Shown here: one piece after another, positions 54,856-63,658 of the stretch | How the letters are laid out: every line of letters begins with the position of its first letter | How positions within the stretch are numbered: the first letter of the stretch is position 1 | Source: Chlamydia sp. BM-2023 | GTDB taxonomy: Bacteria; Chlamydiota; Chlamydiia; Chlamydiales; Chlamydiaceae | Assembly: GCF_964023145.1 (NCBI RefSeq) | Contig: NZ_CAXIED010000001.1 | Coordinates: 868,001-932,000 of the forward strand | DNA length: 64,000 bases | Reading direction: 5' to 3' | Program-made: the position numbers and the translations under genes | Notes under the pieces: generated by a model | The model's input: only the letters and a program-made list of their open reading frames with translations | Databases searched by the model: none | What the model was told of the DNA's origin: nothing

Positions 54856-57720
54856 TTAAAAGTGTAGGGAGCTCCCTACTTTTAAGTAATTTGAAAATGT
54901 CGAAGAGGATATTTCCCCTTGGTAATCTATAAAGAACTTCAGATGGTTAAATATCTGAGTTTCATTGTTTACATTTGCTGCGAAGGCATGACGTGTAATG
55001 GGTGTTCCATAAGAGGTCCATACGCCATTACTTGCTATCAATGTGGTTAAAATTTTGGGGTATTGTTTATAAACAATAGGCTGGTAGGCAAGTTTTAGCT
55101 TCCAGATTGTCGGTATCTGCGTATCTTGAAACAATTGCATGATTATGCCTACAGGAGTTGTAAGCGTACGCAAAGGTCTCGTAGCAGAGAACTTTCTTAC
55201 AAAATCTCCGTTTTCTTCGAAGCTAGAGAGTGTGGCATGGAACGCCACGGCTTCTACAAATGGAGCTAACGACAAGTTATTACTCAGTGAAATTAATTGC
55301 CAAGTACAATTTATAGCAGCTGCAAAGCCGTGGCTATAGAAAGATCCTTGGGAAGCTTTGTTATTCTCTTTATAAGAGTTTTTAACTTTGTGATCTCCAT
55401 AATTATAAGCTAGAGATCCGGTGGTTATCATACCATCTTCTAACCACGGAAGACGTATTTGTAGACCCGCGAAGTAATTCTTTGAAGCAACTTTATTGGC
55501 AGATAGCTTTTCTTTGAGATGGGAGAAATGCTGCGAGAAAGAAAGAGCCAGCATATGGTTGTTTCCTGTCCCTGCTGCATATCCTGAGGATTCCATGCGG
55601 AACCCATGAATGTGATTTTTAGTTCTCTGACGTACAGTAATTCCTAATCCCTCACCTCTAAATTCAAAAGCTGACTTTGTTCCCCTGAGGGTTATTGAGG
55701 GGAGAGCCTGAAGCCCTGACATTGTTGTATAGAAGGTTTGCCAAAGAGTATTAGCAACTAGAGGGGTATTAAATTTCGGATTGGGGATGTATCCCGCGGG
55801 TGTCCAATCAGCATAAAGAATGCGATGGGATTTATTTGCTGTTTCTAAGGTTGTTCCTCCGGTCGTGGAGTATTCTTCCCAATAGGGAACCCATGTTCCT
55901 TGATAGCCATAATGGGCAGTATCATTGATAGCTTTGATGTTTAAATTTGCGACGTTAATTTTTTTTGTGGAATTGTCACAAAGGTAGAGTAAAGGAACTT
56001 TCTTGATTTCTCCAGAAAGATCCAGGGCATCAAAGGGATCATTATTATCAGAGTCTAGTAAAAGAAGAGGTCCTGAAATGGTAATATTGGGATCAGGATC
56101 TTCAGCGTATGTTATCGCAGGTGGAGATCCTGCACCTGCTGTTGCTTTAGGATAAATCCAGATTTTTGGAATCTCGGCTCCTTTTTGAAAAATAGAGGGA
56201 AGATTCAAAGCGAGCTTATTAATCGTAATCTGTGATCCTGTAGAGGTTCCAGGTGTGGTTGCGCCCCCTGTCGTAGTGTCATATTTTGTAGTTGTTGCAA
56301 TAACAGCGCTGTTTCCTAAGCGTAATGTGGAGCCTGAATTTTGTGTCATTTGATACGCAGCAATCCCTGCGCGATCCTCAACAGCCACAATGCCATTTTG
56401 AATGGTTAGGAGATTTCTTATGTAAGAGAAGAAATTACTTTCTTCTGTAAGTTCCCCAGGAACGGAAATCCCGGAGAATAGTATCGTGCCTTTCTGATCA
56501 ATTTCAGGATTAAAGACTATAGAGGTAGCTTGCGCAGTTGCTAAAATAGGGTCATAAAATTTCAAACAACGGTTTTGTTTTGCTCCGAGTGATAAAGTGA
56601 CATTGCTAGAGCACTGTAGGGAGTTTCTATAGATGTTTGTGGCGTTATTTGTTTTTATTTGGTTATTTTCGAAAACAATGTCACCGTTGTCCGCGGATAT
56701 TGTACATCTGGCGTTATCATCAAGGAATATAGCCCCACCATCCACACTTTGATTATTTGTAAATGTTATGGGACCACTATTATTAATAGTAAGGTTTGTG
56801 CACTTTATGGCTCCGCCATAAAAGTTAGCGACATTATTATTGAAATATACAGGAGAGGGGTTGTTTTCGATATTTAGCGTTGTGCAAAAGATTGCTCCTC
56901 CTGCGGAGGTTTTGAGATTAGTGGGAGCTACTGACGCTAAGCTGGAGTTATTCGCAAAAACGATAGCATCTGAGTTTTGGGTAATTGTAAACGTTTCTCC
57001 TGCGTAACAAGCTCCTCCAGCAGGGGAGATATTAGAAACAAAATAACAGGGTGCGAAATTATGTGAAATTTCACAGTTCCTGCAGTAGAAAGCTCCTCCT
57101 TTAGCAACAAGACCCGCTACAGCAGCAGTAGCTAAGTTGCTCATAAATAATAGGGGAGCAGAATTTCTTTTTATCTGCAGATTGTTTGTTACTGTGAGGG
57201 CTCCTCCTTGATCCTTCCCTGAGTTATAGGCAAAGCACACCATCCCACGATTATTACTAATAGCAAGATCGTTTCCACAAGCGATAGCACCACCATAATT
57301 TTGTTGAGATGATGCTGTATGTAGGGCTTGATTGCTAATAAAGTATTGATTTGCAGAGTTGTCGGTAATAGAGCAATTTTTCGTTGTATAGATGGCTCCT
57401 CCTTGAAGAAGCGACCTATTGGCAATGAATTTTATTTCTCCGGTATTTTTTTGTAAAATCAAGGACTCTGCATTAATAACTCCTCCATTACTATTGGAGT
57501 TTTGTTGGGAGATAATAATATCTTTATAATTTGAGATTACTAGAGGCGCTGTAGTGCGTAAGGAGCCCTCTAGGGAGTTTTGTTCTTTGATAATTGTAAA
57601 TGCGTTTGAGGCAAGAAACATCTCATACTTATAGATGTCATAGGAGATGTTAGAGGAGGCATATAGTGACATTCCTAACACAGAAAGGAGAGCAGTAATA
57701 AGAGGGGACTTTGTTCGCAT
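54856..57720 (-). CDS. Large PmpG-family autotransporter, paralogue of the 60742 gene
   Basis: A 954-residue Pmp: signal peptide (residues 1-~22, LITALLSVLGMSLYA), a long repeat region with about six GGA[IL] (plus GGVI, GGAF and GGAC variants) and nine FxxN motifs such as FAYN, FANN, FNNN and FENN, PMP middle domain, and a barrel ending GSSLHF. It is closely similar over its whole length to the 60742 pmp. It starts 10 bp after the stop of the poly-G pmp at 57731 and so should be cotranscribed and possibly coupled with it. Confidence 0.94.
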   Translation of the reverse strand: MRTKSPLITALLSVLGMSLYASSNISYDIYKYEMFLASNAFTIIKEQNSLEGSLRTTAPLVISNYKDIIISQQNSNSNGGVINAESLILQKNTGEIKFIANRSLLQGGAIYTTKNCSITDNSANQYFISNQALHTASSQQNYGGAIACGNDLAISNNRGMVCFAYNSGKDQGGALTVTNNLQIKRNSAPLLFMSNLATAAVAGLVAKGGAFYCRNCEISHNFAPCYFVSNISPAGGACYAGETFTITQNSDAIVFANNSSLASVAPTNLKTSAGGAIFCTTLNIENNPSPVYFNNNVANFYGGAIKCTNLTINNSGPITFTNNQSVDGGAIFLDDNARCTISADNGDIVFENNQIKTNNATNIYRNSLQCSSNVTLSLGAKQNRCLKFYDPILATAQATSIVFNPEIDQKGTILFSGISVPGELTEESNFFSYIRNLLTIQNGIVAVEDRAGIAAYQMTQNSGSTLRLGNSAVIATTTKYDTTTGGATTPGTSTGSQITINKLALNLPSIFQKGAEIPKIWIYPKATAGAGSPPAITYAEDPDPNITISGPLLLLDSDNNDPFDALDLSGEIKKVPLLYLCDNSTKKINVANLNIKAINDTAHYGYQGTWVPYWEEYSTTGGTTLETANKSHRILYADWTPAGYIPNPKFNTPLVANTLWQTFYTTMSGLQALPSITLRGTKSAFEFRGEGLGITVRQRTKNHIHGFRMESSGYAAGTGNNHMLALSFSQHFSHLKEKLSANKVASKNYFAGLQIRLPWLEDGMITTGSLAYNYGDHKVKNSYKENNKASQGSFYSHGFAAAINCTWQLISLSNNLSLAPFVEAVAFHATLSSFEENGDFVRKFSATRPLRTLTTPVGIIMQLFQDTQIPTIWKLKLAYQPIVYKQYPKILTTLIASNGVWTSYGTPITRHAFAANVNNETQIFNHLKFFIDYQGEISSSTFSNYLKVGSSLHF

Positions 57721-57730
57721 TTTCTAACGT

Positions 57731-60565
57731 CTAAAATTGGATTTGGGCAGTTATGTTTAGGAAGTTACACAATGTAGATTTTGAAAAGTCTCCGTGATAA
57801 TTCATGCCTAAGCTAATCACGTTTAATGCCGTGGTATTTTTAATTGTTATCGATCCTGAATGACGATCTACATGGGTTCCTGAAGAGATCCATGTACCCT
57901 TGCTTATCAACCTGGAAGTTATGGTTTGGGGTTTTTCCCTATATACTGTGGGAACATAGGCTAATTCAAACTCCCAAGATGTCTCTAAATGTGCTTTATT
58001 TTTCGTATGACAATAGATCCCTAGAGGTAGTGTCACATTAGTTAAAGGGGTTTTTACTTTGAAATTACGGATATTACTTCCTGTTTCTGTGAAGTTTTCT
58101 TGAGAAGCACGAACTCCTAAAGCTTTTACAAAAGGACGAACTAACAAGTTGGAGAAGTTCCTTTCTGGGAGCATGCAAGAAATTTCTGTTCCTAGAGTGT
58201 GATTGTGAAAGTATCCTTGAGAAATGCCTGTAGCATTTTTAGTTTTTAACTGACTATGTGAGTAGGAATATCCTAGGGAAGTTGATGTTAATACATCATT
58301 AAACCAAGGAATTTGTAGCTGAGCTCCGGCAAAGTAACAATTCGAGGAGACGGTATTTTTTCCCTTATTTCTTTGTTTATTGTTTTCCTTTATTTCACTG
58401 TGAAATTGCGCAAAGCTTAAGGCAAAGACATGGTGTGTTTCTGATGATCCTAAGGCTTTTGTTGAGTAGCCTTTGGAGAATAAGGAAAAACCTGGAATAG
58501 ATTTTCTATTTTTTTGTGATACGTAGGCACCTAAGGTGCCGCCACCAATCTCGTTTTTTCCTATACTAAGAGGAGAGCAGTTTAACGTATGTAATCCCGT
58601 AATACAATCATACGCAGATTGCCAAAGAGCATTAGCAACTAAATCCCCGCGGTATTGAGGATCGGGTATATAATTTGTAGGAGTCCAATCAGCATAGAGT
58701 ATGCGGTGGGCGGTATTTGCTGTTAGAGGAGAAGTATTCACCGCTGTTGTTGTATAATGTTCCCAATAGGGAGACCATACGCCCTGGTAACCGTAGTGCT
58801 GAAGATCATTGATAGCTTCAATATTTAAATCCGTTACTGTGATTTTCTTGGTTGCGTTCTCGCAAAGATAGAGGAAAGGAATCTTTGTAATGCTTTTAGA
58901 AAGATCTAAAGAATCATAAGGGGGAACATTATCACTATTTACTAAGGAGAGATCTCCTGAAATGGTAATTGTAGGATTCGTGTCTTCAGTATAGTTTGAC
59001 CCTGATCCTGATGGGTAGATCCAAATTTTTGGAGCTTCAGCTCCTTCTTTCAGCAAAGAGGGAAGGTTTAATGCTAATCTCTTTAGAGTAATGGTACAAT
59101 TCGCTGTTGTACCATTCTGTCCTGCTTGGGCTGTTGTCATAACAACTGCTTTATTGCCTAAACGCAGAGTACCTTCCTGCTGGGTAAGATTAAAAATAGC
59201 CAACGCGGCTTTATCTTCAACAGCAAGTGTTCCATAGGCTATTACTGTCGTGTTTCTTAAAAAGCTCGTGTAATCTTTTTGTAGTTGTGAAGATGGTGAT
59301 ACCGTAGCTCCTGAAAATAGAACGGTACCTAAGTGATAGCTTTCAGGATTGAAAGTGATTCCGGTACTTGATGGGTGCTCATTTTCAATAGTGTCATAGA
59401 AAGCTACACGAAATTTTTCTCGCGCACCGATTTTTAGAGTGAGCTCTGGGGTTGAGTGTAGGGCATTTCTACGCACCCCATCATCTTGTGAATTAATATT
59501 TTCGTTAAAGATAATATCTCCATAATCTGCCGACAAGTAAAAGCTAGAACCCCTTGTGCGATTTTGAATAGCACCTCCCCATTTTGAGTAGTTATTTAAA
59601 AACAGCACAGGACCATTGTCTTTAATTATGAGATTTTTAGTGAAAATTCCCCCGCCATTTTGTCTTGAGGAGTTATTTGAGAAAATAACTCCCTGAAGAT
59701 TATTGGAAATTGTGCAAGTATCCTCACAACTGATGGCGCCTCCGCCAGAACCTCCGGTAGGTGCATGACCATAGTTATTTATGAATTGGATAACCCCACT
59801 ATTGTTAGAAATTGTGCAATTTCGTGAAACAAAACAGCCATTCTTTCCTGCTTGATTATCTATAAAGGTAATGGGAGCATGATTATTCTCTATGGAAAGA
59901 ATTTGTGCAGCGTCTACACATCCCCCATTGCTACTTGCTAGTAAACACTTATTATTTCTAAAGAGTATTTCTCCGAAGTTATTGGTAATTCTTAAATTAA
60001 GAGCTTTGATAGCTCCGCCATTGCCCCTAGTGGTGTTATTTATGAATTGTATAGGACCGAAGTTGTGGGAAATATTGATCTCATTAGCATCAATGGCGCC
60101 CCCGTTGGTTGAATTATTGTTATTAGGAGAAGCGGCGTTGTTTATAAAACAACAAAGATTTCGATTATTGGAAATTGTGCAGTTGTTACTACGAATAGCC
60201 GCACCAGAGTGATAGGAGTAATTTTCTCGAAATATTACCGGGCCGGAGTTATCCGTGATGCTGAGGTTTCGAGAGGAGATACCCCCCCCCCCCCCGAGCG
60301 GGTTTGGGTAAGACTGACTATTTACGCAGAAATATTTGTAGTTGGTGATGTTAAGATCTGAGTTTAGATCATGAAGAAATCCTTTTACTGGAGGAAGTAG
60401 GAAAATTTTTTCTATTCCTTCGGGAGTGGACCAGAAGGACAGATCTTTATTTTTTTTATCATTATGAAAAGCGCGAGAATGTTTTTCCTTGGCGAGACAA
60501 GGAATCTGATAAGAACATGCTGTTAAGCCGATTAGTAATGCAAAAGAATAGACAGAGGAGTGCAT
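57731..60565 (-). CDS. Phase-variable PmpG-family autotransporter, poly-G tract in frame
   Basis: A 944-residue Pmp with signal peptide (SFALLIGLTACSYQIPCLA), a tract of 14 G at 60282-60295 encoding Gly residues near position 91-95, then a long repeat region (four GGAI plus GGGI and GGCV variants; FREN, FINN three times, FRNN, FIDN, FSNN, FLNN and FNEN), PMP middle domain and a barrel ending NITAQIQF. The gene is open across the tract (14, 11 or 17 G), so this is an ON state; one base of slippage would truncate it after ~100 residues. Promoter copy 1 (60604) precedes it directly. Its C-terminal barrel resembles that of the partial pmp at 63659. Confidence 0.94.
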   Translation of the reverse strand: MHSSVYSFALLIGLTACSYQIPCLAKEKHSRAFHNDKKNKDLSFWSTPEGIEKIFLLPPVKGFLHDLNSDLNITNYKYFCVNSQSYPNPLGGGGGISSRNLSITDNSGPVIFRENYSYHSGAAIRSNNCTISNNRNLCCFINNAASPNNNNSTNGGAIDANEINISHNFGPIQFINNTTRGNGGAIKALNLRITNNFGEILFRNNKCLLASSNGGCVDAAQILSIENNHAPITFIDNQAGKNGCFVSRNCTISNNSGVIQFINNYGHAPTGGSGGGAISCEDTCTISNNLQGVIFSNNSSRQNGGGIFTKNLIIKDNGPVLFLNNYSKWGGAIQNRTRGSSFYLSADYGDIIFNENINSQDDGVRRNALHSTPELTLKIGAREKFRVAFYDTIENEHPSSTGITFNPESYHLGTVLFSGATVSPSSQLQKDYTSFLRNTTVIAYGTLAVEDKAALAIFNLTQQEGTLRLGNKAVVMTTAQAGQNGTTANCTITLKRLALNLPSLLKEGAEAPKIWIYPSGSGSNYTEDTNPTITISGDLSLVNSDNVPPYDSLDLSKSITKIPFLYLCENATKKITVTDLNIEAINDLQHYGYQGVWSPYWEHYTTTAVNTSPLTANTAHRILYADWTPTNYIPDPQYRGDLVANALWQSAYDCITGLHTLNCSPLSIGKNEIGGGTLGAYVSQKNRKSIPGFSLFSKGYSTKALGSSETHHVFALSFAQFHSEIKENNKQRNKGKNTVSSNCYFAGAQLQIPWFNDVLTSTSLGYSYSHSQLKTKNATGISQGYFHNHTLGTEISCMLPERNFSNLLVRPFVKALGVRASQENFTETGSNIRNFKVKTPLTNVTLPLGIYCHTKNKAHLETSWEFELAYVPTVYREKPQTITSRLISKGTWISSGTHVDRHSGSITIKNTTALNVISLGMNYHGDFSKSTLCNFLNITAQIQF
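60282..60295 (-). repeat. Poly-G tract, 14 G, in frame
   Basis: Fourteen C on the plus strand inside the N-terminal coding part of the 57731 pmp, encoding four full Gly codons and part of a fifth. The ORF is intact at this length. Confidence 0.95.
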
Positions 60566-60603
60566 ATAAGGAGAAATAAGGTCTAAAATGACTCACGTTT
60601 TGC

Positions 60604-60633
60604 TCTATATGCTAAGAAATAATGAATTGTCTA
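60604..60633 (-). promoter_or_regulatory. Repeated pmp promoter, copy 1
   Basis: Minus-strand TAGACA (60628-60633) and TATAGA (60604-60609), 18 bp apart. The spacer ATTCATTATTTCTTAGCA is nearly identical to that of copy 2. It drives the 57731-54856 pair. Confidence 0.75.
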
Positions 60634-60648
60634 GCGTTTTGATAGGGG

Positions 60649-60719
60649 CTTGCTTGCAAAGGCATGTTGTGTGTGTGGTCGGGCTTCCCTATAGAAGTCC
60701 TCATGCCTTTGCTTGCAAG
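60649..60719. repeat. Dispersed inverted repeat, copy 1
   Basis: Arms CTTGCTTGCAAAGGCATG (60649-60666) and CATGCCTTTGCTTGCAAG (60702-60719) pair except for two central bases. The loop holds TGTTGTGTGTGTGG and CTTCCCTATAGAAG. It begins 22 bp after the stop of the pmp at 60742. Confidence 0.88.
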
Positions 60720-60741
60720 TTAGATGGTTTGCAATTTTTTA

Positions 60742-63636
60742 TTAAAAGTGTAGTGAACTCCCTGCTTTTAAGTAATTTGAAAATGTCGAAGAAGATATTT
60801 CTCCATGATAATTCAGGAAGAGTTTTAGATTGTGAAATAACCAGGTTTCATTACTGAGAGTTGTAGCAAATGCGTGACGCGTAAGGGGACTTCCGTAAGA
60901 GGTCCACATTCCATTACTCGCCATCAGTGTGGTTAGAATCTTTGGGTATTGCTTATGAACCATAGGTTGATAAGCAAGTTTTAACTTCCAGATAGATGGT
61001 ACGTTGCTATCTTGGCTCCATTGCATGGCTAGTCCTACAGGAGTTGTAAGAGTACGTAAGGGCCGTAAAGAAGAAAACTTCCTTATAAAATCTCCGGTTT
61101 CTTCGAAAGAGGAGATTTTAGCTCTAAAAGCTATAGCTTCTACAAATGGAGCTAACGTAAGCTCATTTCCTATAGAAAACATCGGGAGAGTACAGTTTAG
61201 AGTTGCTGCGAAGCTGTAACTATAAAAAGAGCCTTCAGACGCCTTCTCATCCTCTTTATAAAAGTTTTTAACTTTGTGATCTCCATAGCTATAAGCTAAT
61301 GATCCTGAAGTGAGAATCATTTCATTAAATAGAGGGAAATGAACTTGCATTCCTCCGAAGTAATTCTTAGAGGCAAGTTTGTTATCGGAGAGCTTTTCTT
61401 TCAGATGTGAAAAGTTTTGAGAAAAAGCAAAAGCTAGCTTTTGATTTTTCCTAGTTCCTGAGGATGTCCCTACGGCATATCCTATGGATTCCATGCGGAA
61501 TCCATGAACTTGATTTTTTGTTCTCTGATGTACGGTAATTCCTAATCCTTCACCTTTAAATTCAAAAGCCGATTCTGAGTTTTCTAGATTTATTGAGGGG
61601 AGAGTCTGCAGTCCTAACATTGTAGTATAGAAAGTTTGCCAAAGAGCATTAGCAACTAAAGGAGTCTTAAATTTCGGATTAGCGATGTATCCTGTGGGTG
61701 TCCAGTCAGCATAGAGAATGCGATGGGACTTATTCGCAGTGTCTAGAGTGCTTCCTCCCGCTGTGGTGTATTCTTCCCAATAGGGAGACCATATTCCTTG
61801 ATAGCCATAGTGAACAGCATCATTGATAGCTTCGATGTTTAAACTTGTTATTGTGATTTTTTTATTTTCATTGTCACAAAGGTATAGGAAAGGAACTTTC
61901 GTGATTCCTCCTGAAAGATCTAGGGAATCAAAAGGATCATTATTATCAGAGTCGAGTAAAAGTAGAGGCCCAGAAATAGTAATATCAGGATCTGTGTCTT
62001 CAGCGTATGTTACGGTAGCCGGAGAGCCTGTTGTGGTTGCTTTCGGATAGATCCAGATTTTTGGAGCTTCAGCCCCCTTTTGGATAATCGAAGGAAGGTT
62101 TAAAGCAAGCTGGTTAATAGTAAGCTGTGATCCTGTAGATGCGCCAGGAGTGGTTGTGTTCCCTGTCGTAGTGTCATGTTTTGTAGCTGTTGCAATAACA
62201 GCTTTGTTGCCTAAGCGTAATATGGATCCTGAAGTTTGCGTCATCTGATACGCAGCAATTCCTGCACGATCCTCGACAGCAATAACGCCATTTTGAATGG
62301 TTAGGGGATTTCTTATGTATGAGAAGAAATTACGTTCTTCTGTAAGCGCTTCGGGGACGGAATTCGATGAGAATAATACCGTGCCTATCTGATCGGATTC
62401 AGGGTTAAAGACTATAGAGGTAGCTTCTTTAACTACTTCAATAGGATCATAAAATTGTAAACAGCGATTTTTCTTTGCCCCGAGTTTTAGGGTAATTTGT
62501 TCAGAACAAAGTAGAGAGTTTCTGTAGAGGAGATCAGCATTGTTTGTCTTTGCATAATTGTTTTCGAAAACAATGTCGCTATGGTCAGCAGATATTGTGC
62601 ACGCGCCGTTAGCATCAATAAATATAGCACCGCCATCTATACTTTGATTATGTGTAAATTGTATAGGACCACTATTTTTAACGGAGAGATTGGTACACTT
62701 TATGGCGCCGCCATAAAGATGAGCAACATTGTTATTGAAGCATACAGGAGCAGGATTATTTTCTATGTTTAGCGTTGTGCAAAAGATAGCCCCTCCTGCG
62801 GAGGATGTCTTAGTTGTAGGAGTAAGTTCTGCTAAGCTTGAATTGTTGGCAAAAACAATAACATCAGAGTTTTCGGTAATTGTAAAAGTCTCTCCTACAT
62901 AACACGCTCCTCCAGCAGGGGAAATGTTAGAAACGAGATAGATAGGTGCGGAGTTTCCTGAAAATTCACAGTTACTGCAATAGATAGCTCCTCCCTGTGC
63001 GACAGCTGATGCTTCTGCATGGAGAGAGAGATTATTGATTAGCAATAGGGGAGCGGAGTTTCCTGTTATGCTTACATTTTGGGTTGCTGAAATTGCCCCG
63101 CCTTTATTTTTTGCAGAGTTATAAGCGAAACAAATCACGCCACGATTATTGGCGATAGAAAGATTATTCCCAGAAGAGATAACCCCTCCGTAATTTTGTT
63201 GAGCTGTGGTAGCTTGTATAGCTTGATTGCTAACGAAGTATTGATTCGCAGAGTTATCAATAATAGTACAATTACCTGTAGTACGTATCACTCCACCTTC
63301 AATCAGGGCTCGGTTAAATGTGAATTTTACTTCTCCAGTATTTTTTTGGAGAGTTAGGGACTCTACATTAATAACTCCTCCACTATCGTTTGTATTTTGC
63401 TGAGAGCAGACAATACTAGCGTAGTTTGCAATTGTTAGAGGAGATGTAGAGCGTAGAGAACCTTGTAAGGTATTTTGTTCTTCAAGATTTGTTATGAAAA
63501 TTTCAGGGCATAGGAGTTGTTCATATGCATTACTATAATTAATTACGTTTAAAGAGGCATATGCAGGCATTCCTGATATAGACAGTAGGGTTATAAAAAG
63601 AAAAGATCTGGAAACCATTGAGGACTTTGCTTGCAT
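60742..63636 (-). CDS. Large PmpG-family autotransporter, paralogue of the 54856 gene
   Basis: A 964-residue Pmp: signal peptide (SFLFITLLSISGMPAYA), repeat region with five GGAI plus GGVI and GGAC variants and FxxN motifs FTFN, FVSN, FAYN, FANN, FNNN, FTHN and FENN, PMP middle domain, and a barrel ending GSSLHF. Compared with the 54856 product, long stretches are identical (for example YVGETFTITENSD against YAGETFTITQNSD), so the two are recent duplicates. It starts 22 bp after the stop of the pmp at the right edge of the window, mirroring the 57731-54856 pair. Confidence 0.94.
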   Translation of the reverse strand: MQAKSSMVSRSFLFITLLSISGMPAYASLNVINYSNAYEQLLCPEIFITNLEEQNTLQGSLRSTSPLTIANYASIVCSQQNTNDSGGVINVESLTLQKNTGEVKFTFNRALIEGGVIRTTGNCTIIDNSANQYFVSNQAIQATTAQQNYGGVISSGNNLSIANNRGVICFAYNSAKNKGGAISATQNVSITGNSAPLLLINNLSLHAEASAVAQGGAIYCSNCEFSGNSAPIYLVSNISPAGGACYVGETFTITENSDVIVFANNSSLAELTPTTKTSSAGGAIFCTTLNIENNPAPVCFNNNVAHLYGGAIKCTNLSVKNSGPIQFTHNQSIDGGAIFIDANGACTISADHSDIVFENNYAKTNNADLLYRNSLLCSEQITLKLGAKKNRCLQFYDPIEVVKEATSIVFNPESDQIGTVLFSSNSVPEALTEERNFFSYIRNPLTIQNGVIAVEDRAGIAAYQMTQTSGSILRLGNKAVIATATKHDTTTGNTTTPGASTGSQLTINQLALNLPSIIQKGAEAPKIWIYPKATTTGSPATVTYAEDTDPDITISGPLLLLDSDNNDPFDSLDLSGGITKVPFLYLCDNENKKITITSLNIEAINDAVHYGYQGIWSPYWEEYTTAGGSTLDTANKSHRILYADWTPTGYIANPKFKTPLVANALWQTFYTTMLGLQTLPSINLENSESAFEFKGEGLGITVHQRTKNQVHGFRMESIGYAVGTSSGTRKNQKLAFAFSQNFSHLKEKLSDNKLASKNYFGGMQVHFPLFNEMILTSGSLAYSYGDHKVKNFYKEDEKASEGSFYSYSFAATLNCTLPMFSIGNELTLAPFVEAIAFRAKISSFEETGDFIRKFSSLRPLRTLTTPVGLAMQWSQDSNVPSIWKLKLAYQPMVHKQYPKILTTLMASNGMWTSYGSPLTRHAFATTLSNETWLFHNLKLFLNYHGEISSSTFSNYLKAGSSLHF

Positions 63637-63658
63637 AGGGGTACGTATTTTCTAAAGT

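Noticed and set aside
46251-60719. The four inverted repeats as classical intrinsic terminators, IS ends or CRISPR-like repeats
   Set aside because: No T-tract follows the stems, there is no transposase or target duplication, and the copies are kilobases apart without spacers.
60588-60857. Plus-strand open frame across the inverted repeat and the 3' end of the 60742 pmp
   Set aside because: It covers the promoter, the repeat and an antisense pmp end; no coding features of its own.
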